Shown in pieces: positions 12,868-23,721 of a DNA stretch of 64,000 bases. Below the pieces are notes generated by a model, which was given only the letters and a program-made list of their open reading frames with translations, made no database searches and was not told the origin of the DNA. The position numbers and the translations under genes were made by a program. Every line of letters begins with the position of its first letter. Positions within the stretch are counted from its first letter, which is position 1. The stretch lies in NCBI GenBank assembly GCA_963281155.1, contig CAUJLY010000002.1:3286001-3350000 (forward strand), in the 5' to 3' direction. The stretch comes from Rhabditophanes sp. KR3021. Taxonomy: Eukaryota; Nematoda; Chromadorea; Rhabditida; Alloionematidae.

Positions 12868-14708
12868 TTAAAAGGCACAATGTAAAAAGCGCTTACTATA
12901 TTCGTAAGAAACAAATAACGCTCCACTAGCGACAAAGGTACGTATTAAAGTGGGAGTGAGTCCGCGATAAAAAATTTTCAACCCTCCTTGGTGATAGACT
13001 TCTTTAAATGTTCCAATAAATGTTTTTTTACTGTTTGTTTCAGTCTGCATTTTACTCTTAACTAAATGAATTGCATCAAACAATCTAAAGTCTTGAGATT
13101 ACCTGTATCAAACGGAAAAATAAAGCTCCAAAGAATTACCCCAGAAATTGACCCTGAAAGTGCTGTATAACATAACCCGATGTCATCTTTGGTTATTTGG
13201 CCGTTTCTAGTAAAGATGTTGCGTGTCCATTCGTATGAGTAGAAGAATGCAGCATATCCTCTGCAAAATCGAGTACTGATTAAATGTTTGATTAGCAACT
13301 TACGGTACTTCTCTGAAACCTAAAGAATTATAAATTGGAACCAAATATTGGACTTACAAGTAGCAAGGAGTCCATCGAAGAAACCTTTGAAACCTTGGTT
13401 TCTCCAAATATCAAGGCAAATTCTAGAGGCTGAAATGTTACTGCGAGGATTAATTTCTTTTTGTGTTTGAAGTTTGCATTTGATTAATTCAGTAGGACCT
13501 AAATAACACACATATTATAATTCTACTTTAATATATATATATAAATAGGCGAATAAAAAATACCGACACAAAACAAGGGCAGCAAAAACGCTAGCCATTC
13601 CACCACCCAATGAACATTGTAATGGATTTAATTCCGAAGGATCTTTTTTGTTTAGTACTTTGCAAACCAATTTTTGCATGGATCCATACGCTAAAATAAT
13701 TGATAAATTAGTTTATATTGAAGATATACTTACCACAAAAAAGAACTGCATTCTCAGCTATAAAAATTAATTATATTGCGCAATGAAAGGTGTATTATGG
13801 CATATTTTATGTTTATAGCACCGAAGGTTCTAGTCTATGCTATGTTTTGATCATAATGCGACATATATTATAAATAAAAGTGGATAATTCGAATGATTAC
13901 AATTTTACCAAAAAATATTTATCAACTTTGGTACAGTCAACAGACTTGCAAAAGTATTAATCACTTCTTCTGTTTAAATACTTCTTAAAAATTTTGAAAT
14001 ATTTCTAGAAAGCCACCCATTGCTTTGGAGATTATTTGTACTTGATAAAGATAATCTATTAATTATATAAGTCATAACTAATTGTAATACCTTTATTAAT
14101 AGAATAAGGTAGCGGCAATGGATGCGAAGTTGTGAATATTTGTAAAAAATTATCTTCTCCGATAATTGAATGCTCACACCTCCTCCCTTCGTCTAAAAAG
14201 TGAAACCGCATAACTATGATAGAAACCAATTAGGATATGTAGTTTTAAGAAGATAAAAACAAGCCGGGCAAAGGCACTACTATTTGATGAACAAATTAAT
14301 AGTGTGTTATAATCAAAACATAGTCAGAGTGTGTTTTAGGCTCTATAAATGCAAATACCCACGACACACCTTTCGGTACGCAATAATAATACCTATATTA
14401 GAAGCAAGACTAGGAACTGTTCCGGCATAGAGACCCTTCACACCTCCAGTTGTAAAAGTTTTGCTTAGACAAGTTACCCAATTATTGTTGTAAACATGTG
14501 CAAAAGTTTGCATCTAAAATTTTAAGAGTTGATACAAGTTGGTTATGTGGGTAAAGTTAGTGAGCGATGGCTTTCTATGTGAACTCACTTTTACTTTGAC
14601 CACGTCTAATGGATTTCCCGAAAGAACATTGGCTATTCCTCCAGCTGAGCCTGCCAACAGATCTATAACGCCATCTTTGAAGTGGTTATCTTTTTTATAA
14701 CCAGCCAT
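12868..14708 (-). CDS. slc25a15: Mitochondrial ornithine/basic amino acid carrier (SLC25A15-like)
   Basis: Inner-membrane carrier of the SLC25 family, predicted to exchange ornithine and citrulline. Exons: 14589-14708, 14393-14513, 13734-13757, 13568-13690, 13358-13498, 13304-13319, 13103-13260, 12868-13061; all phases agree and give 298 residues (the human protein has about 300). Three carrier signatures are visible: PLDVVKVK, PTELIKCK and PFDTVKSK (the last formed across a splice). Blocks such as FREVPGYAAFFYSYE and LTPTLIR fit the ornithine subfamily. Exon 6 is a 16-nt microexon. The exon 4 donor is an unusual gtcggt, needed to keep the CPTEL reading. A 3' splice acceptor lies 9 nt before the start. 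The upstream SENP gene on the same strand ends 208 bp away. Confidence 0.92.
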
Positions 14709-14916
14709 ATTATGGATCTAAGCAGAAACTAAATTGAATAAGTAATTTTAATTTACATGATGATCAAAAATAATAAATGTAATAGGGTAACGCATCCCAT
14801 TTTGACGGATCATGTGAGAAAACTGATTTATTGAAAAATATAAATTAAAGGGCAGCTATTTTAAAACATGATATGATTTAAAACGCATTTTTTTAATGTT
14901 TAATTGAGAGATCAAA

Positions 14917-16551
14917 TTAAAAGTTTACAAGTTGCAGTTCCAATATTTCATATATCATTTTCTTTCTAAAATAGGGCATGTCTTCCTGACAAAAATCATA
15001 CTCTTCTTCTCTGGATGTGTATTCCGCAAATGCACATGCAAAAACTCCGCAATCTGAGCAATTTTCTTGTCTTGGGATATCCTGCAAATTCTTATTATAT
15101 TTTTCATTTAGTTAAACTTTACCTTCAGTTGTAAAATGCACCATTCAGAAACATCTAAAGGTACCTTCTTTTTGTCCAATGATTCATCCTGGAGATATTG
15201 TAGCATTGCCTTCATACCTTCTCTTTGTTCGCCCCCCATAGAATCATGATACCTAATTTCCTTTTTTTTGATGTCAATAATACACATACACCAGTGTACA
15301 TCCAAATGAACAGGGACAATTAAGAAATTATATGAAAAAATATCTATTTTTCTAGTCCATCTTTTTACGGCACTGTGTCCTCTTTCTAGTACATTTGGGT
15401 AGAAAAAGGTAGAGAAACAGTGAACTTTTGGGAAATATGCAGATTTAACACTACGTTCCATAATCAACTCTAAATAAAAGTTCATAATTTCGTCATTTAG
15501 CCAATTTAACCCCATTAAAGTCTTAAGATCTTCTCCTTTAATCTTGATGTTGAATTTATTGCATAAGACAGTGTTTTTATCTTTAGTTGAATAATACCTA
15601 TTCAACACGTCATCTCCATCCACTGGCAATTTTCTTCGTTGCTTTAAAATGGTTTGGGATCCAGCATTTTGCAAATTCATTTTGTTTTTGATCAAATCTA
15701 CTAAGGACTTTTGACTGTCTCTGTTTACAATATCTAATGCACATTGTTTCTCTTCCAAACTCTTGATTCTGATCTTTTCACTCCTTCGTTCAGCCTTCAA
15801 TAATTCCAATTGAGTGGTGTCTTTGGTACTTCTACATGACAACGAACTTCTTGGAGTCGTTTCATTCATAATACTGAATGGTGGTGACAGAGCAGTACTA
15901 TTCATCTGTGGTAGTTCCGTGAATAAATAACTCTCCAAATTACTACTTTCAACCGAGGATCTAGAGTTTTCGTCTGTTCTTTCAGGTGACATGATGGACT
16001 TATTCAATCCTTTTGAAATAGAACTTATATATTCCGAAGTATATTTGATATTATCCAAGAATGATTTACTTGTTTCAGTTATTGACTTTTTTTCATTAGA
16101 TGCAAATTTAGAGGAATAAGGAATAGTTGAAACCGGTGAACTTTCTTTTGAATTGTCATTAATTGTAATACATTCGATTTGTCGAGAAGGAGTTTTAGTT
16201 CGGATAGGAATATTATTTCTAAATGTACGGGAAGGGAATGACTTAATCATTTTGCTGTATAGCTGCATAGTATCTCTAGACGAGTGACTTGCATTGTTTT
16301 TGATGCTGTTGACCAAATCTTCTAGCAAAGGTAGATCTACTACCTTCTTGGGATCCTTATCAACACCCATAGACTCATGATATCTTTGGAATCTGGTTTG
16401 AGATAAGTGTACGCCGTTTTTTGATATCTTCCGAGAATAAGGTTGTAATAATGACAGCCTGTCAATATTCCGTTCTTTTAAATTGTTTTGTGAGGCCAAT
16501 TCTAAATAAAGGATTAAACAGGTTAAGTGCCAATAACTTACTTCTATACAT
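14917..16551 (-). CDS. SENP1/2-type SUMO protease (Ulp1 family)
   Basis: Cysteine protease that matures SUMO and removes it from targets, usually nuclear. Exons: 16542-16551 (encoding only MYR plus one base), 15123-16501 and 14917-15081, giving 517 residues. Residues 1-290 are disordered, Ser-rich and divergent. The C-terminal catalytic domain starts near LKTLMGLNWLNDEIMNFYLE. The triad is complete: His406 (HLDVHW), Asp423 (RYHDSMGG) and Cys474 (ENCSDCG), with the oxyanion Gln468. The end PYFRKKMIYEILE matches the SENP1/2 terminus. The 10-nt first coding exon is preceded by a splice acceptor 4 nt before the ATG. Introns are about 40 bp. Active enzyme predicted; SENP1 versus SENP2 orthology cannot be told. 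Confidence 0.93.
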
Positions 16552-17031
16552 TTTCCTAATGACGACTACGCAACACCTTTAAATAGAAGATGATTAAAAG
16601 TAGTATGTGACACAAGCCAAATTCAAATTGCTAAATATACATCTTTCCAAGAAGTAGCAAACTAAATCTTTCGCAAGAAACTGCCATGAATTAAATTAAG
16701 TATTACCTAAAGGTAGATGTTATTCAATAGTAACTGAAAAGGGAACCATCGATTAGCAAAAATGAATACTACCAAGTTGATTTAGTTAATTAAATCGCTT
16801 TTTTAGTTGAAGTCTTGTAACGCACCCCCAAATATTGGTTTTTGGGAAATGGTATAAGGGCACAATAGATATGTGGGAAGGAACAACTTTGATGCCCTGA
16901 CGACATTTTTGTACTTTACGTTTTTTATTGTCTAGAATGCAATTTAACAGTTTCGAAATAGTTAAAGTAAGTTGATGATAACACAATGATGAAATGATTA
17001 CATAAATGTCTTGTAGTTTCCGAGAGTTTAT
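16552..17031. other. Divergent promoter region between SENP-like and myotubularin genes
   Basis: 480 bp shared 5' region of two divergent genes. A ttgtag acceptor at 17011-17016 lies 15 nt before the myotubularin ATG, and the 15 nt between continue the frame with family-like residues (VYMIDRF against VKLLDRF). So a further 5' coding exon may exist here, but I could not place it. Confidence 0.45.
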
Positions 17032-18808
17032 ATGATAGATCGGTTTAGATCAGACTCTAATTTGATAGGATGCATTCATATAACATCAAGACACGTTATT
17101 TTTAAAGCAGATCACGTCAGAAAAGAGTTATGGCTTATGAATAAGTTGATTGCTAGTGCTGAGAAAGTGGGCAGCACAAGTTATGGATCGAAAATTTTGA
17201 TTAGATGTAAGAACTATTTAAGTATCATTTTAATTGTCAAAGAAAATGAGGCTGTAGATTTTCTCCAAAAAATAGCTAATGTTTCAACCAAAACTTTTCG
17301 AACCTTTATCGAAAATAAGAAAATGGAAATTCAAAAAGACATTTGGGAGGGAGAATTCAGAAGGCAAAAATTGCCCGCTAAATGGGAAAAATCATGGTTG
17401 AATGAGCAATATGAGTATTGCGAGACATACCCGAGAGAGTTGTGGTTTCCAGCTTCTGTTTCAAAAGCAACAATAATAGGTTCATCGAAATTTAGAACAG
17501 GAGGTAGGCTGCCCGTATTAACTTACTACCATCATAAAAGTGATGCGACAATTAGTAGGTGTTCGCAACCATTGTCCGGCTTTTCAGGTCGATGTATTGA
17601 AGATGAAGAGTTAATTAAACATATATTAGATGCCAACTCAAACAACACGCAAATATATTTAATTGACACAAGGCCTGTGATGAATACGATTATAAATATG
17701 ATGCAAGGAATAGGTTATGAAGACATAAAAAATTACGCTAACTTGAAAAGACATTCTTTCGAAATAGAAGGATATTCAGTTATACGTGATAGTTTAGGAG
17801 AGTTACTAGAAGCATGCAATTATACAAACAACAGTCACACGTGTTATCTAACCATGATCGAGAAATGCAGATGGCTCAAACATCTTCGTGCAATAGTTGA
17901 ATGTTCTAAGTTTATTGCTGAATCAGTATCATCGCAAATTTCATGTGTCGTTCTAAGTACTGATGAAAATATACAGCTCTTTTCTATTGCTCAGATGATA
18001 CTGGATCCTCACTATAGAACAATTAAAGGTACGACATATAAAAATACTTGTGACAAGTAAAAAATACCTATTTCAATTTCTAATGTCATTTCGTTAAGGG
18101 TTTCAAATACTAATTGAAAAGGACTGGCTAGGATTCAGTCATCAGTTTGAAGATATTGCACCAGTTTTCACCCAATTCTTGGACGTCATTTATCAGATAA
18201 TGAAACAGAAGCCTACAAAAATAGAGTTTAACCAAAGATTTTTAATTGAACTTAATGACTATCTTTTATCTGGACAGTACAAAATATTGTTAGGAAATAG
18301 TGAAAAAGATAAACAAGATTTAAATTTAAACGTCAGTGGGGCACAAAGTTTGTGGGTTCATTTTAATGAGCAAGTTGGTGATTACCTAAATCCCTTTTAC
18401 ATAAATGACGAAAATGTTATTTCTGAAATATCAATTCATCCATCATCGTTTAGCGTATGGACTGATTTATATAATCGCTTTGACACAGGAATTTTAGCAC
18501 GTGATAGTATAGAAGATGTCATTTTAAATTTTAAAGAGCAAATGGAAGCACAGAAACACGGAGCAACTCCAGTAATATATCAATCTATGAGCAATGTAGA
18601 TGAATGTTCAGGAGAACATTGCAAACTTGAGTTTAATACAAAAATAGAAAGACGATACCATTGTAACTATTGTGGTTTAATTTATTGCAAACGTTGCATC
18701 AGATTACATGATAGTATTAGAGCATGTACGGTTTGCCAAGAAAAGAATAAAACAATCATAAAATTGACAAATGATCTATCGAAATTAAATTGTATCTCCA
18801 AATCTTGA
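17032..18808 (+). CDS. Myotubularin-related pseudophosphatase (MTMR6/7/8-like) with FYVE-like finger
   Basis: Myotubularins bind and dephosphorylate PI3P and PI(3,5)P2 on endosomes. Exons 17032-18028 and 18099-18808 (70-bp intron) give 568 residues; the start may be further upstream. Seen: PH-GRAM region (residues about 1-95), CETYPREL, GGRLPVLTYYHH, SRCSQPLSGFSGRC and PHYRTIKGFQILIEKDW, all matching the MTMR6/7/8 group. The catalytic CX5R loop (HCSDGWDRTSQ in active members) is replaced by a shorter SCVVLSTDENIQ at 304-315, with neither Cys nor Arg at the right place. It is therefore predicted to be catalytically dead, as in MTMR9. The C-terminus (about 500-548) is a FYVE-like zinc finger with RRYHCNYCG, YCKRC and CTVC; the first pair is CX4C and the WxxD motif is missing. 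Probable role: endosomal scaffold. Confidence 0.88.
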
Positions 18809-19318
18809 TAATACCACTGGGAATGTCCCTTATTTAATCACACAAAATGATAACAAATAAATCCAATCATTTTCACCTTTAATTTATGCACTTCTAACTG
18901 TTTGATAATATCTAGATACCTTTGAATTTGGAAAAGGAATAAATTAAACATCAGATACTCAACGGATAACCTTACTGTGCCTAGATTATAATAAAAATGA
19001 TAATGAATAGCTTTAGAAAATTAAATGTTTTTCAATAATTGCACTTAATACCATCAACAATTATAATTTAAATTTTTGCAGCTCTAATTATGGTTATTTC
19101 ACGATACCATAAAAATAAGAGATTCACCAATTTTGTGTATATGAGGTCGCGCTTCCAGTCTACTTTTATTCTGATTAAGTTACTTATTATTTATGTTCTT
19201 TGATATCTTCATGCTTATTCTTGTTTGAACAGAATCTTGAAACGAAAATATAATGAACAACTTGGAATGTGGTGTATTGCACTAGCATAGTTTTGTATTT
19301 TAGAATATTTACTCCAAA
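18809..19318. other. Intergenic between myotubularin and zinc-finger genes
   Basis: About 500 bp, AT-rich, no gene seen. It ends with a T-rich tract and ttttag at 19298-19303, a possible 3' splice acceptor 15 nt before the next ATG. Confidence 0.5.
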
Positions 19319-19763
19319 ATGACCCTTGGAAGGAAACCCCCACAACAACGTATTCCTTTTGTTACTCCTATGGAAAGAGTTTCTAAACTCAAGGCCGAAG
19401 CGAAGGAACATTGGAAAAGAAAATGCATTGATTGTGGTGAAATACTTGATACCGCTCTACGTTTTCAAGAGCATATGGTTGTCCATGAACTTGTAAATGT
19501 TTGTTATGTTATGGCTTGCGAAGAAGTTGTCACGAATTGTGAAATTCCTAAATTAGTAAGTTTATAATACTATATATTTTAATTAACTAATCAAATCTTA
19601 GGAAAATCAAAGTGGATCTAGAAACGATATCAAAAATGGAGCCCAGACTAGCGACGATAAATCCGAACTTTCATCTCCAGCATCCAATCATCAAGCAGGG
19701 AATTACAGCAACACATATGGGGAACCTGAAACAAAAAGACGCAAAGCGCATGGTCAATTCTAA
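19319..19763 (+). CDS. Small single C2H2 zinc-finger protein
   Basis: Function unknown. Exons 19319-19555 and 19602-19763 with a 46-bp intron give 132 residues. A basic N-terminal part (residues 1-35) precedes one classical finger at about 37-57, with CX2CX12HX3H spacing (CIDCG...HMVVH). The C-terminal exon is polar and ends in a basic stretch containing KRRK, a possible nuclear signal. A T-rich acceptor lies 15 nt before the ATG. It is convergent with XPB, the two stops being 173 bp apart. I recognise no named family; a DNA- or RNA-binding role is only a guess from the finger. Confidence 0.75.
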
Positions 19764-19936
19764 TCTCAGACTTTAATTAATGAAAATACTAATTTGGATT
19801 GTATTCTAATTGTCGATATAAATTTTTTCCTTTTAATAAATAGTGTTAATCAATCTTATGTTACTCAATCATATAATAGCCAAAATAATTTATTTAGAAA
19901 TCAAAATTAAAGGTTGCTAATGATAAAGAATACAGA

Positions 19937-22339
19937 TTATTTCTTGAAAATTTTAAAAAGTGGATGTCTTTCCTCGTCCTTCATCTTTGCTTTTGAGTAG
20001 TTTCCACCATGACCACCTGCATAGCCGTGATCTTGATTCTTTCTTGTATACCTTTGATCTTGGTAGCCATCATGCAATTCGTCTTTACTAGCTTCTTCTT
20101 CAGCATCTTTATCATTAGCACGAAGAACATCTTGTAGCAAAGCCAGTTGTTCGGGTCTAGTACTTAACTTCAATTCTTCTTTCTCAATACCGGGCAAATG
20201 ATTGACAACCTTATATGCATATCCCTGATTAACCAAGAAACGCTGCCTCTTTCTTGAATAACCCATTTCAACAGTGTCCTGAGAAACTAAAGAATAGAAG
20301 AAGGCATTGAATTCATCTGTGGCATTCTTTTTAGCTCTCAAAATTCTACCCAATCTTTGAGCTTCCTGTCTTCTCGAACCACCATGAGCAGATATTTGGA
20401 TGAGAACATTTGCTTCGGGTAAATCAAAAGAAGTGTCAGCAATCTTGGACACAAAGATAGTGTTGACTCTGGGGTTGTTTTGGAAGTTTTTCAAAATCTT
20501 CATTCTTTCCTCTTGATTAGTCTCACCGTACAAGAATGGCTTTCCCATTTCGATAGCGTATCTTTTTAAAGCATAGACATTATCTGAAAACACAATAATT
20601 TTGTCATTTCTTCTTTCGTGGAACTTGATTAGGAAGTGGCAAATTCTGTATTTGAATGGATTCATAACTGCGAGCAAGAGTTTCTTTGCAATGGCCTTTC
20701 TCAAGTAATAAGCATAAAAGTCTGGTTGCATCGGGCACCAAACTTCGGCACACTGAACCTTTAGCAATATGCCCTGCTTTTTGCAATTCCATCCAATTAG
20801 CTTCATAGATTTTAGGTCCAATCAAAAAGTTTAGATCAGTAATCTTGTCATCTTCACGGACGAGAGTAGCTGTCAACCCGAGTTTGCAATGAGATTTTAC
20901 AATTGAGAGGACTCCTCTGAACATTTTTGCGGGAATGGTATGTACTTCATCAAGCAACAAAAGGCCCCAATCTTGACTTCTAATAAAGTCCATCGCTTCA
21001 GCAGCTTGTTGGGATCTTTTGCCTGAAAATGCAATCATAGAATATGTACTAAAGCAAATAACTGGCTTCTTAGCATCCTCTCCTTTTGGAACATTATCAC
21101 GATTGTCTCTTGTGAAGCGAATGATCTGGTTCTCTTGAATTGTACTCCAAAGCTTAAACTGTTGTTTCCATTGCTCGACAGATACATTTGAATTAGCCAA
21201 TACCAAAGCTCTTTTGTTAATGGTCGTCGCGGCAGTTACACCAACTAAGGTTTTTCCTGCACCACAAGGCAATACAATAATTCCAGAACGGGCTCTAGAA
21301 TTACCGAACATCTTACGGAGGGACTTTTCTTGATAAGGTCTTAGTGTTGTGGAAGGTTTCAAGTCAATCTTTAGATTAGGATTGTCGGTATCATTTCTGA
21401 AATCATATTCGGCCAACAAAGGATTATCCAATTCAATGCATCTTTTTTGAACATATTCCAGACTTTCTTGCTTTATCTCGAAGGTTAAAAGTTGCAATTT
21501 CTTGATTTCCTCATTGTCTTCTTCATCTTCCTCCAATTGATCGTAGAAGTTGGCCATGTCCTCAGGAATATCTCCTTTTGGAATTGCTTCAAGAGAGGTG
21601 GCGTCTTTAGCACCTGGGAAGCGGATTTTTTCCACTGTTGTTTCCATGACAACCTGTGGCTCTGGATTATTCTTATTTTTGTCATCGACCAAAGCGTCTT
21701 GAATAATCCTATCTTTGAGTAATTTTTGAATTACTTCCGAATGCTTAGACTCAATAAAGTATCTGTTATGCTTTAATACTAATTTGACTTTACCGGTACT
21801 TTCAGTACATAACTAAGATAATTTAATTAAACAAATAAACAACTTCATAATAAAATACTTACTTTAATAAATTTAACGATACCAGGTGGTAGTGTTGACT
21901 TAGAGAACAAATTTAACTTTTCCAAAATATCTTGAGTTTGAAAGCCAATTGACACGGCAGCATATAATGAATACGCTGTCATTTGATATTCGTGTATGAA
22001 ATCAGGACGGCAAATAGGCTCGGCAATAGCAATCAAAAAGTCTTGGACATGTTTGTAAAGAGGTGAGAAGCTTTCTAAAAAGATGTGCCCATCTGGAGCA
22101 ACCCAAATTGGTCTCTTTTTACTATCAGCTTTCAACTTCATATCTTCTCTATAGTCTTTGGCTCCAAAATCATCAGTTGCATGGTTGGCAGTATCGTTTT
22201 CAGCATTTGCCGATGCTGCAGCAGGCACACCGCCTGAATTCTTATCGTTGCTTCGTCCAGATTGTGAAAACTCCTCATAATCTTGGAAATTAGGCTCAGA
22301 ACGACCTTTATTTCCTTTCTGATAATATTTAGGGGGCAT
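19937..22339 (-). CDS. ercc3: XPB/ERCC3 helicase, TFIIH subunit, with a one-base frameshift
   Basis: XPB is the 3'-5' translocase of TFIIH, used for promoter opening and nucleotide excision repair. Exons 21863-22339 and 19937-21812. After removal of one extra base the protein has 783 residues, as in human XPB (782). Seen: Walker [13 protein letters not shown] box [22 protein letters not shown] (motif III and the RED motif), motif [13 protein letters not shown], and C-terminal HPLFKIFKK. The frame breaks at about 20759-20760: a doubled C on the plus strand shifts HIAK out of the frame that continues [10 protein letters not shown]. Both halves are highly conserved up to the break, so this is more likely a sequence error or a recoded site than a decayed gene. 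The N-terminal 70 residues are low-complexity. Confidence 0.95.
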
Positions 22340-22522
22340 TTCGCAATAAGTATAACAGTTAGCACAATAAACAATACCAATGCAAACAGTCTTTGTTCCA
22401 ATGCTCTCAAACAGATTGTTTTTTCAAATTTAGAATATGATACAATAACAGTGTAATTTAGGATATTTATTTATGAAGTGATTAATACAATCAATGCAAG
22501 TTACATATTTTGAAAGATGAAA

Positions 22523-22893
22523 TTATAAATGTTTTGACAATTTGGCTTTCTTCCTCATTTTGGATTCATCATTAGGTGGTAACTCTAATGAGCCGCTGTT
22601 AGTATTCTGATCGGCACGAGTTAATTGTTGAGGATCTGTTGTATTCCAGAGCTGAAAGTCAATCTTGTTTACCTTCTTCCCCTTTTTCTTACCATCCTGA
22701 AAAATGATATTTCAATAATAAAAATAAAATAAGAATATTAAGTATATGTTACCTCATAAAATGAAACCAACAATCTCTCACCTTCAGTACAAAGAACTTC
22801 TACCTCCACAAAGTCACCATTATGTCTTTTGATCCTATACTTTTTATTGGGTTCAATAATAACAGGTAGTGGGAAGTTAAGGTTAGTTTGCAT
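22523..22893 (-). CDS. Small basic protein, two exons, upstream of XPB
   Basis: Exons 22753-22893 and 22523-22696 with a 56-bp intron give 104 residues. The N-terminal half (KYRIKRHNGDFVEVEVL, then LLVSFYE) has the alternating pattern of a small beta-barrel such as Tudor or chromo-barrel; the C-terminal half is Lys-rich (KKKGKK, KMRKKAKL). No named family recognised. The ATG directly follows a tatcag acceptor. The stop lies 183 bp before the XPB start on the same strand, so the two could form an operon-like pair. The frame and both splice sites are clean, so a real gene is likely; the barrel fold is only inferred. Confidence 0.7.
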
Positions 22894-23721
22894 CTGATAT
22901 TATGTCAAATGATGGGTCTCGTGTGATGTCATATCAAACCAGACTATTTATCATTCAGATTACATTGCTAAATTTGAATGATATAATTAAATGAAGACAC
23001 AGAACAACGTTCATGTTTTGAGGCGCCCAGACAGCAATTGTCATTTGATATTTTGAACTAAGGTTAGCTTATGACCTAAAGTTGAGGTCATGTTTTGTAT
23101 CCCTTTACAAAAATAAACAAATAATTAAGCACGTTGAATTGAACATGTAAAAGTATATGTATTTTCGCAGAGATAAAAAAGCGATAAATATTCCACTTAC
23201 TCTTAGAGCCTAGAGCCTACTGAGTCAAAGAATAAATGAGTATTTTTGGACAGTATGAAGTTGATGTAACCCACACATACATCCGAGTACAAACAAATCT
23301 TCAGGTTATCGGGGAATTTAATTGTAAACTTTTATAATATGCTTAGTAGCTATCAATACCCAGTGTCTTTTTTAATGCAAAGTAATGACGTTTAATAGTT
23401 GAGGGATTTCAACTGGTCCAGTTAAAAGCCAACTAACTCTCACTCCCTCAGATTTATCAATACTTTTTTTGTAAAGACAAGGGGGAAGCTTATTCTCGCA
23501 AAACATCCTGCGTTTGATTTTTGGTGATAAAAAATAATATATACACACAAAAATCAACTTTCTAATCACTAATTTAAAGAGCAGCTGTTGCGTCTAATAT
23601 AATATATATTTATTGCTTGGCCAACCCATTTCGAAAACGATCGCCACATTTTCATTTAAATCATTACATTTAATCATATTTTCATTTTGGCTAATATATT
23701 CAATTGAAATATTTGTACAGT
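22894..23721. other. Divergent intergenic region upstream of TRIM-NHL
   Basis: About 830 bp between two divergent genes. No coding sequence supported; the reading frame at 23372-23569 (minus) looks random. A gtacag acceptor at 23715-23720 lies one base before the TRIM-NHL ATG. Confidence 0.5.

Noticed and set aside
13062..13102. An apparent 18-nt intron in the SLC25A15-like gene
   Set aside because: The short version (gtaatc...ctttag) leads to a stop. Using the later acceptor gives a 41-nt intron and restores the family motif PFDTVKSK.
18029..18098. Myotubularin frame ending at 18060
   Set aside because: Reading on past RTIKG gives an unrelated tail. A 70-bp intron joins it in phase to GFQILIEKDW, as in other myotubularins.
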